Assembly: GCA_018400625.1 (NCBI GenBank)
Contig: JAGYMJ010000524.1
Span: forward strand, 1 to 14,536
DNA length: 14,536 bases
Direction: 5' to 3'
DNA from: Planctomycetota bacterium
Lineage (GTDB): Bacteria; Planctomycetota; Brocadiia; SM23-32
Shown here: piece after piece, positions 1 through 7,477 of the stretch
Position numbering within the stretch: position 1 is the stretch's first letter
Layout of the letters: every line of letters starts with the position of its first letter
Program-made: the position numbers and the translations under genes
The notes under the pieces: model-generated
The model's database searches: none
What the model saw: only the letters and a program-made list of their open reading frames with translations
What the model was told of the DNA's origin: nothing

Positions 1-13
1 ACAGGTTCATGAG

Positions 14-1018
14 ATGAAACCAGATCGCTACCATCAGCGGTGCCCGCAGGCTCCGCTCATAAGCGAAGAACTGGCCCGGTACATCGGGGAAGAAAATATC
101 TTCGCCTCAGACGAAAGCATCAAAAAACGCTGCTCGCTTTCCGGAGTCGAGTTCGACGTTCCGGTCACTGGCGGCGAGTTCGTTCCATGGGTGGATGAGG
201 ATTACGTACTGGAGGAAAAACTTACCTATCGGCTGCTCCTCTCGCTGCGTGCGGGAGAGAAGACGCTTCTGGTTGGTCCGACGGGCATAGGCAAGTCAAC
301 GCTTATCGAGCAGATCGGGGCGCGTCTTAACTGGCCGGTCGTCAGGGTTGCCGCATCCGGCGGTCTGACAGAGAGTGATCTGCTGGGGGAGTGGACGGTT
401 CGCGACGGAGAGACCGTCTTTAACTACGGCTTCCTGCCCAGGGCCATGCGTATGGGAGCACTGTGCCTTATAGATGAAATAGACGGCATGGAGCCGTCGG
501 TGGCCTTCGCCATACATCAGCTCATGGAGGATGAAGGCCGGCTGGTGCTGCTTCAAAACGGCGGCGAGATAATAAAGCCCCATCCCAGGTTCCGCCTTAT
601 TGCCACTGCCAACACCCTGGGTCACGGCGACGAGACCGGACTCTACACCGGCACCAACGTCCTTAACGAAGCGTTTCTGGACCGGTTTGCGGTGGTTTTC
701 AAGATGAGCTACCTGGACGGACGCAAGGAGGCATCCATCGTCAGGCAGCGTGCGCCCGGCTGCGATGCCGATCTCGCACATAACCTGACCAGGATGGCCG
801 GAGACGTGCGGGAAGCAATCGAGCAGGAAGAGCTCTACTGCACCTTCTCAACCAGAAGGCTCATCAATTTTGCAAGGAAGTACTGTCAGCTCGGCGACTT
901 CGAGGCCGCTCTCGGACTCACCGTGCTTAACAAGCTGGCCGATTCCGACAGTCAGGTGGTCTATGAGATATGCCAGCGCCATTTCGGTTCCTTACTGGAG
1001 GGTAAACAAGATGCATAG
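14..1018 (+). CDS. CobS-like / MoxR-type AAA+ ATPase
   Basis: 334-aa single-domain AAA+ ATPase. Visible motifs are Walker A GPTGIGKS (residues 88-95), Walker B LCLIDEID (150-157), sensor-1 RLIATAN (194-200) and an arginine-finger-like LDRF (222-225). The segment GKSTLIEQIGARLNWPVVRV resembles the CobS subunit of cobaltochelatase, and the family belongs to the MoxR branch, whose members remodel partners together with a VWA protein. Such a partner follows at once: the next gene starts 8 nt before this stop, so the two are very likely translationally coupled. The role is inferred to be ATP-driven remodelling of a protein or metal-containing target in the cytoplasm. No CobN or other cobalamin gene is seen, so I do not call it cobS. 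The ATG at 14 has no clear ribosome site, and upstream sequence is cut by the window edge, so the start is only probable. Confidence 0.9.
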   Translation: MKPDRYHQRCPQAPLISEELARYIGEENIFASDESIKKRCSLSGVEFDVPVTGGEFVPWVDEDYVLEEKLTYRLLLSLRAGEKTLLVGPTGIGKSTLIEQIGARLNWPVVRVAASGGLTESDLLGEWTVRDGETVFNYGFLPRAMRMGALCLIDEIDGMEPSVAFAIHQLMEDEGRLVLLQNGGEIIKPHPRFRLIATANTLGHGDETGLYTGTNVLNEAFLDRFAVVFKMSYLDGRKEASIVRQRAPGCDADLAHNLTRMAGDVREAIEQEELYCTFSTRRLINFARKYCQLGDFEAALGLTVLNKLADSDSQVVYEICQRHFGSLLEGKQDA

Positions 1019-2780
1019 TAAAACACTCGAGACGAGTCTTGAGAAAGTAAGCCATATTCTGTCCCATAAATACGGCGTGAACGTGATTTTTGAGGGTAGT
1101 TCTTGCAAGACCGACGGCAACACTATATACCTGCCGTCACTGCCGGAAAATGTGCCTGATGACTTGATGGGGGCCGTCCGGGGGTGGTGTGATCACGAGG
1201 TCTCACATATCCTCTACACACAGACCGAACTCGGCCCTTATTTTCAGAAAAAGCATGGCAGGCAGGCTTTCGGCATACTCAACTCCCTGGAAGACGGACG
1301 GATCGAGCGCCTGCTCTCGGAAAAATACCCGGGAGCTTCCATCAACCTGAAGGAAGCGCTGCAGTTCGTGGCCAAAAAGGAACATGAGAATGCGTCCGGG
1401 CGTAGTCCTTTCAACCACTTTACTGCCGCCCTTTACACAAGAGCGGCCGGCAGACCGGATCAGGACTGGGTAGCGCCTCAGGGCTATATGGCTGCGGACG
1501 CCTTCAGTGAAGAGATCGAAGCCGCCGCCCGGGCCGAGACCACCGAAGAAGTAGCTGAGTCGGCTCGTCGCATCTGGGAACAGTTAGGTACCGATCTGAA
1601 AAAAGAAGACGCCCAAGAGGACGACGGAGCTCAGGGTGGAGATTCCTCCGACTCCTCTGAAGACCAACACCAGCAGGAAGGAGACGGAGAAGAGGAAACG
1701 GATGATGAATCCCCGGAAGAAAAGCCCGAAAGCGCTCCCGGAGGCCCGGAGCAGTCAGAAGAGCAGGAAGAAAAGGAACCTCAGGGCAAGCGCGGCAGCG
1801 GAAGCAGCGAAGGTTTTTCATCGGAAGAAAGTCCCATGGACAGGCTCTCCTCGCTCATCTCCAAGGAGGCGGAGCAAAGCTCTACAGAGGGTTCCGATTC
1901 CTACCGCGTCTATACCGACCGGTATGACGTTGTGGAAGTGCCGGAGCAGGCGGACGGTTATGACTATCGGGAAGAGCTGAAAAGCCTTGAGAGCTACGCC
2001 TCATGCATGCGGCGAAAGCTCCTTCAGACGCTACAGGGACGCCAGAAGGTCAGGTGGCTCAGGTCAAGGAGCCGCGGCAAGCTCGATCCTCGCGCGCTGC
2101 ACAGGCTGAGAACCAATGCGTCTCCGAAGGTGTTTCGCCAGCAAAGAGTGAGGAAAGGCGGCGACACCGCCTGCACTCTGCTGCTCGACGTATCGGCTTC
2201 GATGCGCGGGCCGCAGATAAAGCTTTGCAGGCATCTCGCCCTGGTGTTTGCCCAGACGCTCTCACTGCTCGAGTTCCCGACCGAGATCATCGCCTTCAGC
2301 ACGGCCGACAGGGACCTGCGCTACGAGATTTCTCAGGAAACTGGCGTGAGCGAACAGGAACTGGCCCGGCGCTACTCGCGCATAATTCCGCTCTACCACG
2401 CCGTATTCAAGCAGTTCGATGAGCCGTGGAAGAAGGCGGCAAGGAGGCTCGGGCAGCTGCGTTCACAAGCTCTTACGCCATTGGGCGAATCTCTACTTTT
2501 TGCAGCCGGACGTCTGGCAAGGCGCGAAGAAAGGCGTAAAGTGCTCATGTGTCTCACCGACGGCGAACCGGTTACGGGCGCGTGGAACGAACAGGTTACG
2601 TTCGAGCATGCACGAGAAGCAGTAAAGCGCATCAGCCATGCCGGCATAGAACCGGTCGGAATAGGCATACAGGCCGAGTGCGTGCAGGATCTTTTCCCAC
2701 GCAGCGCGGTGATCTACGTGCTGGAAGAGCTCACTCACACGTTCCTTTCGGAGCTGCGGAAGGTTTTGTCCCAGCAGTAA
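1011..2780 (+). CDS. CobT-like VWA-domain protein with HExxH motif
   Basis: 589-aa protein. I chose the ATG at 1011 because GGAGGG lies 8 nt upstream and the conserved protein begins there; an upstream in-frame ATG at 870 lies inside the ATPase gene. The N-terminal part carries HEVSHILYT (HExxH at 62-66) and LEDGRIER (93-100), both seen in CobT-like proteins. Residues about 195-300 are an acidic Glu/Ser/Asp-rich linker. The C-terminal VWA domain has a MIDAS: DVSAS (393-397), Thr in LTPLGE (489) and Asp in LTDGEP (517). In this family the VWA protein forms a complex with the MoxR/CobS ATPase encoded just upstream. The HExxH could bind a metal, and protease activity is possible but unproven. 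The VWA assignment is very firm, the pairing with the ATPase is firm and the substrate is unknown. Confidence 0.9.
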   Translation: MHSKTLETSLEKVSHILSHKYGVNVIFEGSSCKTDGNTIYLPSLPENVPDDLMGAVRGWCDHEVSHILYTQTELGPYFQKKHGRQAFGILNSLEDGRIERLLSEKYPGASINLKEALQFVAKKEHENASGRSPFNHFTAALYTRAAGRPDQDWVAPQGYMAADAFSEEIEAAARAETTEEVAESARRIWEQLGTDLKKEDAQEDDGAQGGDSSDSSEDQHQQEGDGEEETDDESPEEKPESAPGGPEQSEEQEEKEPQGKRGSGSSEGFSSEESPMDRLSSLISKEAEQSSTEGSDSYRVYTDRYDVVEVPEQADGYDYREELKSLESYASCMRRKLLQTLQGRQKVRWLRSRSRGKLDPRALHRLRTNASPKVFRQQRVRKGGDTACTLLLDVSASMRGPQIKLCRHLALVFAQTLSLLEFPTEIIAFSTADRDLRYEISQETGVSEQELARRYSRIIPLYHAVFKQFDEPWKKAARRLGQLRSQALTPLGESLLFAAGRLARREERRKVLMCLTDGEPVTGAWNEQVTFEHAREAVKRISHAGIEPVGIGIQAECVQDLFPRSAVIYVLEELTHTFLSELRKVLSQQ

Positions 2781-2888
2781 CGTAGCATCGTTTATGGTTT
2801 TGAGGGCACCCGCGGGTTTTTAGACATGTATCATAAAGACTTGCGGGGCGCTCTTTTTTCTTTTACTCAAAATACGGAGGTTTGCATT

Positions 2889-3491
2889 ATGAATGGAGCA
2901 GAAAATACTCAAGTGTTGGCGCAGGCGGTGGAAAAGCTTTGCAGCGATGATTTCGATTACCTGCACCAAAGCGGGGTGCTGGAGAATCCGCCGAGCCGTC
3001 CTCAATTCACTCCAACTGAGCAGTCAACGCCTGACCGGGAAGAAAGTGCTCAGGAAACGGGTTCTGAGAAAAATAATCCTCAGGAAAGCGCCTCTGAGGA
3101 ATCTGCCGGAGACGAAAGCATTTTCGATAGATCAGAAGAGGGAGAGGCAAAGAAAGGAGAGAAAGAGGAAGAAGGTGAAGCGAAAAAAAACGAACCGCTC
3201 GGAGGGAACAGTAGTGGCCACCAGTGGCCGGAGGTCGGCACCATTCTGGAGGCCGATTACGAGGGCTTGCACTACGAAGCGGAGGTTATAAGCGCCCCTC
3301 GATACAAGAGCGGCAAAGCCGTTCGCATCCTCACCGGCCCGGCCACCGATGCTGTGGAGCGGTCCATGTCGGGCGCGATGCTGAAGGCGACCGAGAAGCA
3401 GCGCAAGGCGAGCGATCTCGGCAAAAAAGGCGCATCCAACGGCTGGAAGTTCTGGAAGGTTAAGAAAACACCTTCATCCGCCGTCCGGTAA
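2889..3491 (+). CDS. Acidic-linker protein with C-terminal RAMA/DUF4357-like domain
   Basis: 200-aa protein. The start at 2889 is chosen because ACGGAGG lies 8 nt upstream; an in-frame ATG at 2826 has no comparable site. Residues about 40-105 are low-complexity and rich in Glu, Ser and Lys, with EEGEAKK occurring twice. The last 90 residues hold a small domain running from WPEVGTILEADYEG to NGWKFWKV. That layout (GT-L-A-Y-G-YEA-V, then a tail ending NGW-FWKV) resembles the RAMA/DUF4357/DUF2924 class of small domains found with restriction and DNA-modification proteins; this is by eye and not certain. It sits 108 nt after the CobT-like gene and ahead of a terminator hairpin, so it is probably the third gene of the same unit, perhaps an adaptor. 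An A8 run inside the gene is discussed under findings. Confidence 0.75.
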   Translation: MNGAENTQVLAQAVEKLCSDDFDYLHQSGVLENPPSRPQFTPTEQSTPDREESAQETGSEKNNPQESASEESAGDESIFDRSEEGEAKKGEKEEEGEAKKNEPLGGNSSGHQWPEVGTILEADYEGLHYEAEVISAPRYKSGKAVRILTGPATDAVERSMSGAMLKATEKQRKASDLGKKGASNGWKFWKVKKTPSSAVR

Positions 3492-3506
3492 AAACGCAAA
3501 GGAGCG

Positions 3507-3529
3507 GGCCCCGGTCAACAGCCGGGGCC
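3507..3529 (+). terminator. GC-rich hairpin after the CobS/CobT-like unit
   Basis: Perfect 8-bp stem, GGCCCCGG (3507-3514) against CCGGGGCC (3522-3529), with a 7-nt loop, followed by TTATCTT. It begins 16 nt after the stop of the acidic-linker gene and lies between convergent genes. The U-tract is imperfect, so termination may be partial. The remaining bases to 3666 are AT-rich and I see nothing else in them. Confidence 0.65.
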
Positions 3530-3666
3530 TTATCTTCCGTCTTTACGCCTATTTTCCCAACATAATAAGCCTCATAGATCACTGATACCATCACAATCTA
3601 CCCAATTTTTCTCGCTTATTCCCATTTCTTAAACATCATTTCTATAGCGGTTGGTTCCATCAAAAC

Positions 3667-4401
3667 TCAACCTGCAAGTTGATTATGGGTTGGGTTTTTG
3701 GATTTGCGGCCCGGGGAAAAATCCGGTCTCCTATACTTGGCCCGCCCTATGAGGTGATCGTCGGTCTCAAACCTTATGTAAATACCTTCTGCGAGAATAT
3801 TGCTATAGGCAGAAGTTGTCAAAACATTTTGAACGAGGTCGCTGAGCATTTCCGAAGAATGTACCTCTCCTCGCCATAATTCAGGTGTAGTGTGGAAAAC
3901 CTTTTGCAGCAGAGAATATAATCGCTTTGTGGTCAGAAACTGATTGTTTTCTCGGTCCAGCACATCGTATGCGATAAAGTATTCGGGCAATGAGTCATAG
4001 AAAACGGCATGGGTTTGCCACAGCCATTCGCCAAATATGACATATTTTTTGTTAAGGACGCTCCAAAGCCCTTGATAATTTTCCCATACCCAGTTGCGGA
4101 AAGCGTTGTATTGTTCTTTTTCCCTCACTTCCAGCAGCCCGGCCCGTTTTTGACAGACAGGCCGGTTCTTTTCGGCAAAGAACACCCCTACATTACAGCC
4201 ATCAAGCTTTTCCTGCAAAACCACTTCGCAGGAAGAGCACATATGGTCCACTTCCTTTGCAGCTATAATCCGGTCGTCATCGATAACAGCACTGCCCGAA
4301 AGATGCAGGGTACGTGGGAATTTGAATGCTGCAAAGGCGGAAGATTCATCTGATGAGTTATTGTCCTTTCCACACATGATACTAATTATGCTCCTTGTCA
4401 T
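3667..4401 (-). CDS. ATP-dependent RNA ligase family protein
   Basis: 244-aa nucleotidyltransferase with the full set of RNA-ligase motifs: motif I EKLDG (64-68) with Lys65 as the predicted adenylated residue, motif III FGEWLW (123-128), motif IIIa FIAYDVLD (142-149), motif IV AEGIYIRF (204-211) and motif V GRAKYRRPDF (219-228). It has no obvious extra domain, so it matches the compact Rnl2-like RNA_ligase family, which seals 3'-OH/5'-phosphate RNA ends. It is divergent from the phosphoesterase and TIM-barrel operon, with about 320 bp between starts. The start is uncertain. The ATG at 4401 has no clear ribosome site, while an in-frame ATG at 4377 has AAGGAG about 13 nt upstream, a longer spacing than usual. 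Substrate (tRNA, rRNA or other) cannot be told from sequence. Confidence 0.9.
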   Translation of the reverse strand: MTRSIISIMCGKDNNSSDESSAFAAFKFPRTLHLSGSAVIDDDRIIAAKEVDHMCSSCEVVLQEKLDGCNVGVFFAEKNRPVCQKRAGLLEVREKEQYNAFRNWVWENYQGLWSVLNKKYVIFGEWLWQTHAVFYDSLPEYFIAYDVLDRENNQFLTTKRLYSLLQKVFHTTPELWRGEVHSSEMLSDLVQNVLTTSAYSNILAEGIYIRFETDDHLIGRAKYRRPDFSPGRKSKNPTHNQLAG

Positions 4402-4493
4402 AAAGCCTATATGCGTTACCTTTGAGCTCCGCCCGCCCTTCCCGTCCTTGGTTCGTCCCTCCTAATTATCCTTTGCATATAAACTTCATGTCT

Positions 4494-4499
4494 ATTATA
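4494..4499 (-). promoter_or_regulatory. Possible -10 box for the RNA ligase gene
   Basis: On the minus strand this reads TATAAT, about 90 nt before the RNA ligase start. No good -35 match lies at 17 nt; TGGTCA at 15 nt is a partial match. A G-rich leader would follow in the transcript. Confidence 0.3.
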
Positions 4500-4583
4500 C
4501 TCATTAACAGTTCATGACCAAAAAGACTGACGCACGACATGCTTTTACCAAAGCGGACTTTTTCTTTGAATTTTTCCCCGGAC

Positions 4584-4599
4584 GTTCACAAATGTGAAC
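4584..4599. promoter_or_regulatory. Palindromic operator-like site in the divergent region
   Basis: GTTCACA-AA-TGTGAAC is a perfect 7-bp inverted repeat with a 2-nt centre, lying between the divergent RNA ligase and phosphoesterase genes. Its size and symmetry fit a dimeric repressor or activator site. A short hairpin is the alternative. The rest of 4402-4701 shows no gene. Confidence 0.4.
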
Positions 4600-4719
4600 A
4601 GCCCGTCAGGAGAAGGTCAGAATAACCCAACCCCAAAAGCATAGATAGGGTAGAAGGACAGCCGTAACAAAATTATACATTTTCTGAAAAACAATCGCAA
4701 AATGGCAGGAAAATATGAT

Positions 4720-5529
4720 ATGAAAGTTGCCTGGACAACCGATATTCATCTTGAATTTCTCGACAAATCAGGATGTAAGGAGTATGTTGATAGCCTTAAA
4801 GAGGTTAATATGGATGCTTTATTGATAACAGGGGACATTGGAACGGCCAGCACTGTTGTCGATTACCTGGCCTTTCTGGCGCATTCGCTCCATGTTCCCA
4901 TCTACTTTTGTCTCGGGAATCATGATTACTATGGAGGGACTCTGTCGACTGTGAGAGAAGGAGTTAAGAAAATTTCTTCCGAGATTCGTTGCCTGAACTG
5001 GGTGGCTGAGATGGGAGTAGCAACTTTATCGGAAGAGACCGCTTTAATAGGGCACGGAGCCTGGGCCGATGGACGTTTGGGGGATTACAAGAATTCGACA
5101 GTAAGAATAAGCGACTTCATATATATCGAAGATTTGGCGATGCTGGATGATGAGCAGAAGCTCGAAAAGATGCAGGAATTGGCGGACCAGGCAGCGGAAT
5201 ATTTCCAGCTTAATGTTCCGCAGGCGCTGGATATGGCCGACCATGTTATCGTTTTAACACACGTGCCGCCGTTTGCAGAATCCGCCTGGTATGACGGAAA
5301 ACAGTCCGGCCCGTATTGGCTGCCTTTTTTTGCTTCCGAAGCGACCGGAAAAGCATTGCTGGAGATAATGGAATCTCACCCGGGAAAAAAGATGACGGTT
5401 TTTTGCGGTCATACGCACGGCGAAGGAGTTGTCGACATCCTGCCCAACCTGAAGGTGATTACCGGCAAAGCCCAATATCGCAAACCGGATATTAACAGGA
5501 TATTCGATCTGGAAGAATTCACAAAATGA
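4720..5529 (+). CDS. Calcineurin-like metallophosphoesterase
   Basis: 269-aa cytoplasmic phosphoesterase. All two-metal motifs are present: D-x-H in TTDIH (D8, H10), GD (38-39), GNHD (66-69), the histidine in LTHVPP (181) and GHTH (230-233). I prefer the ATG at 4720 over the in-frame ATG at 4702 because AGGA lies 9 nt upstream and family members typically begin with a short M-x-V-x-W-x-T-D-I-H. Enzymes of this fold hydrolyse phosphomonoesters or diesters, including nucleic acid ends and cyclic phosphates. Its stop overlaps the next start as ATGA, so the TIM-barrel gene is translationally coupled. With a divergent RNA ligase next door, a role in trimming or dephosphorylating RNA or DNA ends is a reasonable inference, but the substrate is not shown. 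Confidence 0.9.
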   Translation: MKVAWTTDIHLEFLDKSGCKEYVDSLKEVNMDALLITGDIGTASTVVDYLAFLAHSLHVPIYFCLGNHDYYGGTLSTVREGVKKISSEIRCLNWVAEMGVATLSEETALIGHGAWADGRLGDYKNSTVRISDFIYIEDLAMLDDEQKLEKMQELADQAAEYFQLNVPQALDMADHVIVLTHVPPFAESAWYDGKQSGPYWLPFFASEATGKALLEIMESHPGKKMTVFCGHTHGEGVVDILPNLKVITGKAQYRKPDINRIFDLEEFTK

Positions 5530-6398
5530 ATAAAAAAGACAAGCCATGGTATCTTAAGAAGCGAAAGCCCATTCCACCCCCAAAGCAGGTTCACGAGGAC
5601 CGAAAAAAAGAGGCCCGTAGAACCGTTGCACGGGGCTCTGTACCCGATGAAGAGGTTAAAAAAGTTGAAAACCGGAAATCCGGGGCAGATGCAATCAGGG
5701 TAGGCGGGCGCGTTGGGTTCAATAAGATTGAGGAAATCCACGAACGCTTCCGGGATGTGGATTTCCCCATAGAGCTTGCACTTCCCTGGCGGTATGAACT
5801 GTGGGAGCAGGTCGAGCCGCAATTTGATGAGATGCTCGAATGTCTGGACTCCCTGGACTTCGAAGTCCTTTCGGTTCACGCCACACAGGGATGGATCAGC
5901 AAGGATACGTTCCTTTCATGGGGACCGAAGACATGTCAATTGGCTGACCGGTTTGGCGGCAGAGCTATTACCGTCCATCCCAACCGGGCAAAAAAACCGC
6001 GGGAAACCCATCAGGATATGGCCCGCCGTAATATAAAAAAAGTGCAGCGCGAAACAAGTGTCACCGTATCGGTCGAGACCTTCGGCGGTAAAAAGCGGGT
6101 CCTTACACCTCAAGAAATTATGGACTTTGGCCTGCCCATGACGCTGGATACTTCACATATTCGCGAGGACAAACTTATTATAGGTATAATAGAATCATAT
6201 TGGCAAAACATTCCGGTTATCCATCTTTCGGCACGCAACGCAAGAGAACAGCATCTCCCTGTCGACCGGTTTTGTCTTGATGTTGTGGAGTATTTATTGC
6301 AGCTTGGATGGACGGGTAATATAGTGCTTGAATATCTTCCCCAGTATCGAGAACGACTGCGCCCAGACATAAAAAAAGTCCGCGACGTGCTGGCTTAG
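5526..6398 (+). CDS. TIM-barrel AP-endonuclease-2 / sugar-isomerase-like protein
   Basis: 290-aa protein. Residues 1-60 are a basic, proline- and lysine-rich extension that could contact nucleic acid. Residues 61-290 form a xylose-isomerase-like TIM barrel, with metal-ligand-type residues at strand ends: His118 (SVHATQG), His151 (TVHPNRA), Glu184 (SVETFGG), Asp208 and His211 (LDTSHI), His233 (VIHLSARN) and Glu269 (VLEYLPQY). This fold includes both sugar isomerases/epimerases and endonuclease IV-type enzymes. The chemistry here is open, though the basic tail and the phosphoesterase and ligase neighbours favour a nucleic-acid substrate. The ATG overlaps the upstream stop by 4 nt, so the two proteins are probably made together. 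The 143 nt after it hold no gene and no convincing terminator. Confidence 0.85.
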   Translation: MNKKDKPWYLKKRKPIPPPKQVHEDRKKEARRTVARGSVPDEEVKKVENRKSGADAIRVGGRVGFNKIEEIHERFRDVDFPIELALPWRYELWEQVEPQFDEMLECLDSLDFEVLSVHATQGWISKDTFLSWGPKTCQLADRFGGRAITVHPNRAKKPRETHQDMARRNIKKVQRETSVTVSVETFGGKKRVLTPQEIMDFGLPMTLDTSHIREDKLIIGIIESYWQNIPVIHLSARNAREQHLPVDRFCLDVVEYLLQLGWTGNIVLEYLPQYRERLRPDIKKVRDVLA

Positions 6399-6541
6399 TC
6401 CACAGAAAAAGATTTATCTGCCCAAGGAAGCCCTTCAACATAAAAAGGGTACTACCTTCCCCGATTTCTCCCATTATGCACGAAAACATGTCATGACCGC
6501 TTATTTAGCATCCTCATTTTGTTTTTTCCCAGTCTGCTCTG

Positions 6542-7081
6542 CTATTCACTTTTGATCAGGGAATACATCTTCATATCATGAAATACACCTTTAACATAAA
6601 TATGTTGGCGTAGAATTCCTTCCAGGTGCATATTAACTTTTTCCATAACTCGTGCCGAAGCGGTATTATTTATCCGGCAATACCCTTCGATCTTATTCAA
6701 TTCCATCTCCCGAAATTCAAAATCGATAACGGCCTTGAGCGCTTCGGTTGCATAGCCGCATCCCCAATATTCTCGTGAAAGCGCGTAGCCGTCTTCCGCC
6801 CGCTGGTGTTTGGGATGATAAGCGCAAAACCCGCAGGTTCCTATAAGCAGGCCGGTATCCTTTAAAACCACTCCCCATGGAGATGGTTTATTGTTTTTGT
6901 AGGCTTCAATAACAGATGATATGAAAGCCTTGCTATCGTCCAGAGACTCATGAGGATCCCAGGTAGTCCAGCGAGCCACTTCCGGATCCGAAGCATAAGC
7001 GAAAACCGCCTCCGCATCATCGGCCCGGAGCCTGCGCAACTGGAGCCGTTCAGTTCGTATAGTCGGCAGGTTATGAAACAT
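6542..7081 (-). CDS. GNAT acetyltransferase, RimJ/RimL type
   Basis: 179-aa N-acetyltransferase of the Acetyltransf_3 class. It opens with IRTERLQLRRLRADDAEAVF and carries the acetyl-CoA pyrophosphate loop REYWGCGYATEA (103-114). It ends with the usual INNTASARVMEKVNM segment (137-151). Homologues acetylate protein N-termini, small molecules or antibiotics, and the substrate here cannot be told. The length is normal for the family. It lies 45 nt after the DUF1294 gene in the same direction and may be the last gene of the long minus-strand unit, or an independent neighbour. The ribosome site before 7081 is weak. Confidence 0.92.
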   Translation of the reverse strand: MFHNLPTIRTERLQLRRLRADDAEAVFAYASDPEVARWTTWDPHESLDDSKAFISSVIEAYKNNKPSPWGVVLKDTGLLIGTCGFCAYHPKHQRAEDGYALSREYWGCGYATEALKAVIDFEFREMELNKIEGYCRINNTASARVMEKVNMHLEGILRQHIYVKGVFHDMKMYSLIKSE

Positions 7082-7126
7082 AGTTCTTAGGGCAACTATC
7101 TTTTCCCTTAATATAATAATTCAGTC

Positions 7127-7477
7127 TCACTTCGTCATTACCGTGAATATAATGAGCAGAACCAACTGCGTTGCCGCTATTAAAAGGAATACCGTTCTAA
7201 AACAGCTCTTGCGTGTCTTGTGGCGGAAAATCTGCTGTCCTACGAAAGCACCCGGCGTGCCGCCGGCTGCCGCCATGATGTGCAGAACATACTCCGGCAC
7301 CCGCCTGACGCTGGAGCCGGCCGCATATTTGTCGTAGCCGTAAGCCAGTAGCGTGGCCGCATTGACGGCAATGAACACCGCCCGCAGAAAAGTAATTCCG
7401 GCCAGCATACACACCGCACCGATCAAAATAACCGAACAGCCCGCAGCCGTAAAAAAAAGCCTGTCTTTTTGTGTCAT
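7127..7477 (-). CDS. DUF1294 family membrane protein
   Basis: 116-aa integral membrane protein. It shows the DUF1294 signature: an Asn in the second helix (N39), YDKYAA (48-53), RRVPE (58-62), GGTPGAF (72-78) and RHKTRK (85-90). There are about four hydrophobic segments, at 8-28, 31-47, 62-83 and 94-114. The family is widespread and has no established biochemical role. Its ATG overlaps the stop of the upstream gene as ATGA, with GGTGG and AAGGA just upstream, so the two are translationally coupled. Being tied to another small membrane protein downstream of the caspase genes may be meaningful or may simply reflect operon drift. Confidence 0.88.
   Translation of the reverse strand: MTQKDRLFFTAAGCSVILIGAVCMLAGITFLRAVFIAVNAATLLAYGYDKYAAGSSVRRVPEYVLHIMAAAGGTPGAFVGQQIFRHKTRKSCFRTVFLLIAATQLVLLIIFTVMTK

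Noticed and set aside
14..2780. Calling the first two genes cobS and cobT
   Set aside because: Similarity is clear, but no CobN or cobalamin genes are visible and related pairs occur in non-cobalamin settings.
2808..2821. ACCCGCGGGT palindrome followed by TTTT as a terminator between the CobT-like gene and the next gene
   Set aside because: With any realistic loop the stem has only about 3 bp, so I do not call a terminator.
5466..5490. Similarity of GKAQYRKPD in the phosphoesterase to GRAKYRRPD in the RNA ligase, suggesting duplication
   Set aside because: Each stretch sits in a motif expected for its own family and the folds are unrelated, so chance or convergence is simpler.
6433..6451. 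Hairpin CCCTT...AAGGG after the TIM-barrel gene as a terminator
   Set aside because: The 5-bp stem has a long loop and no U-tract in either direction.
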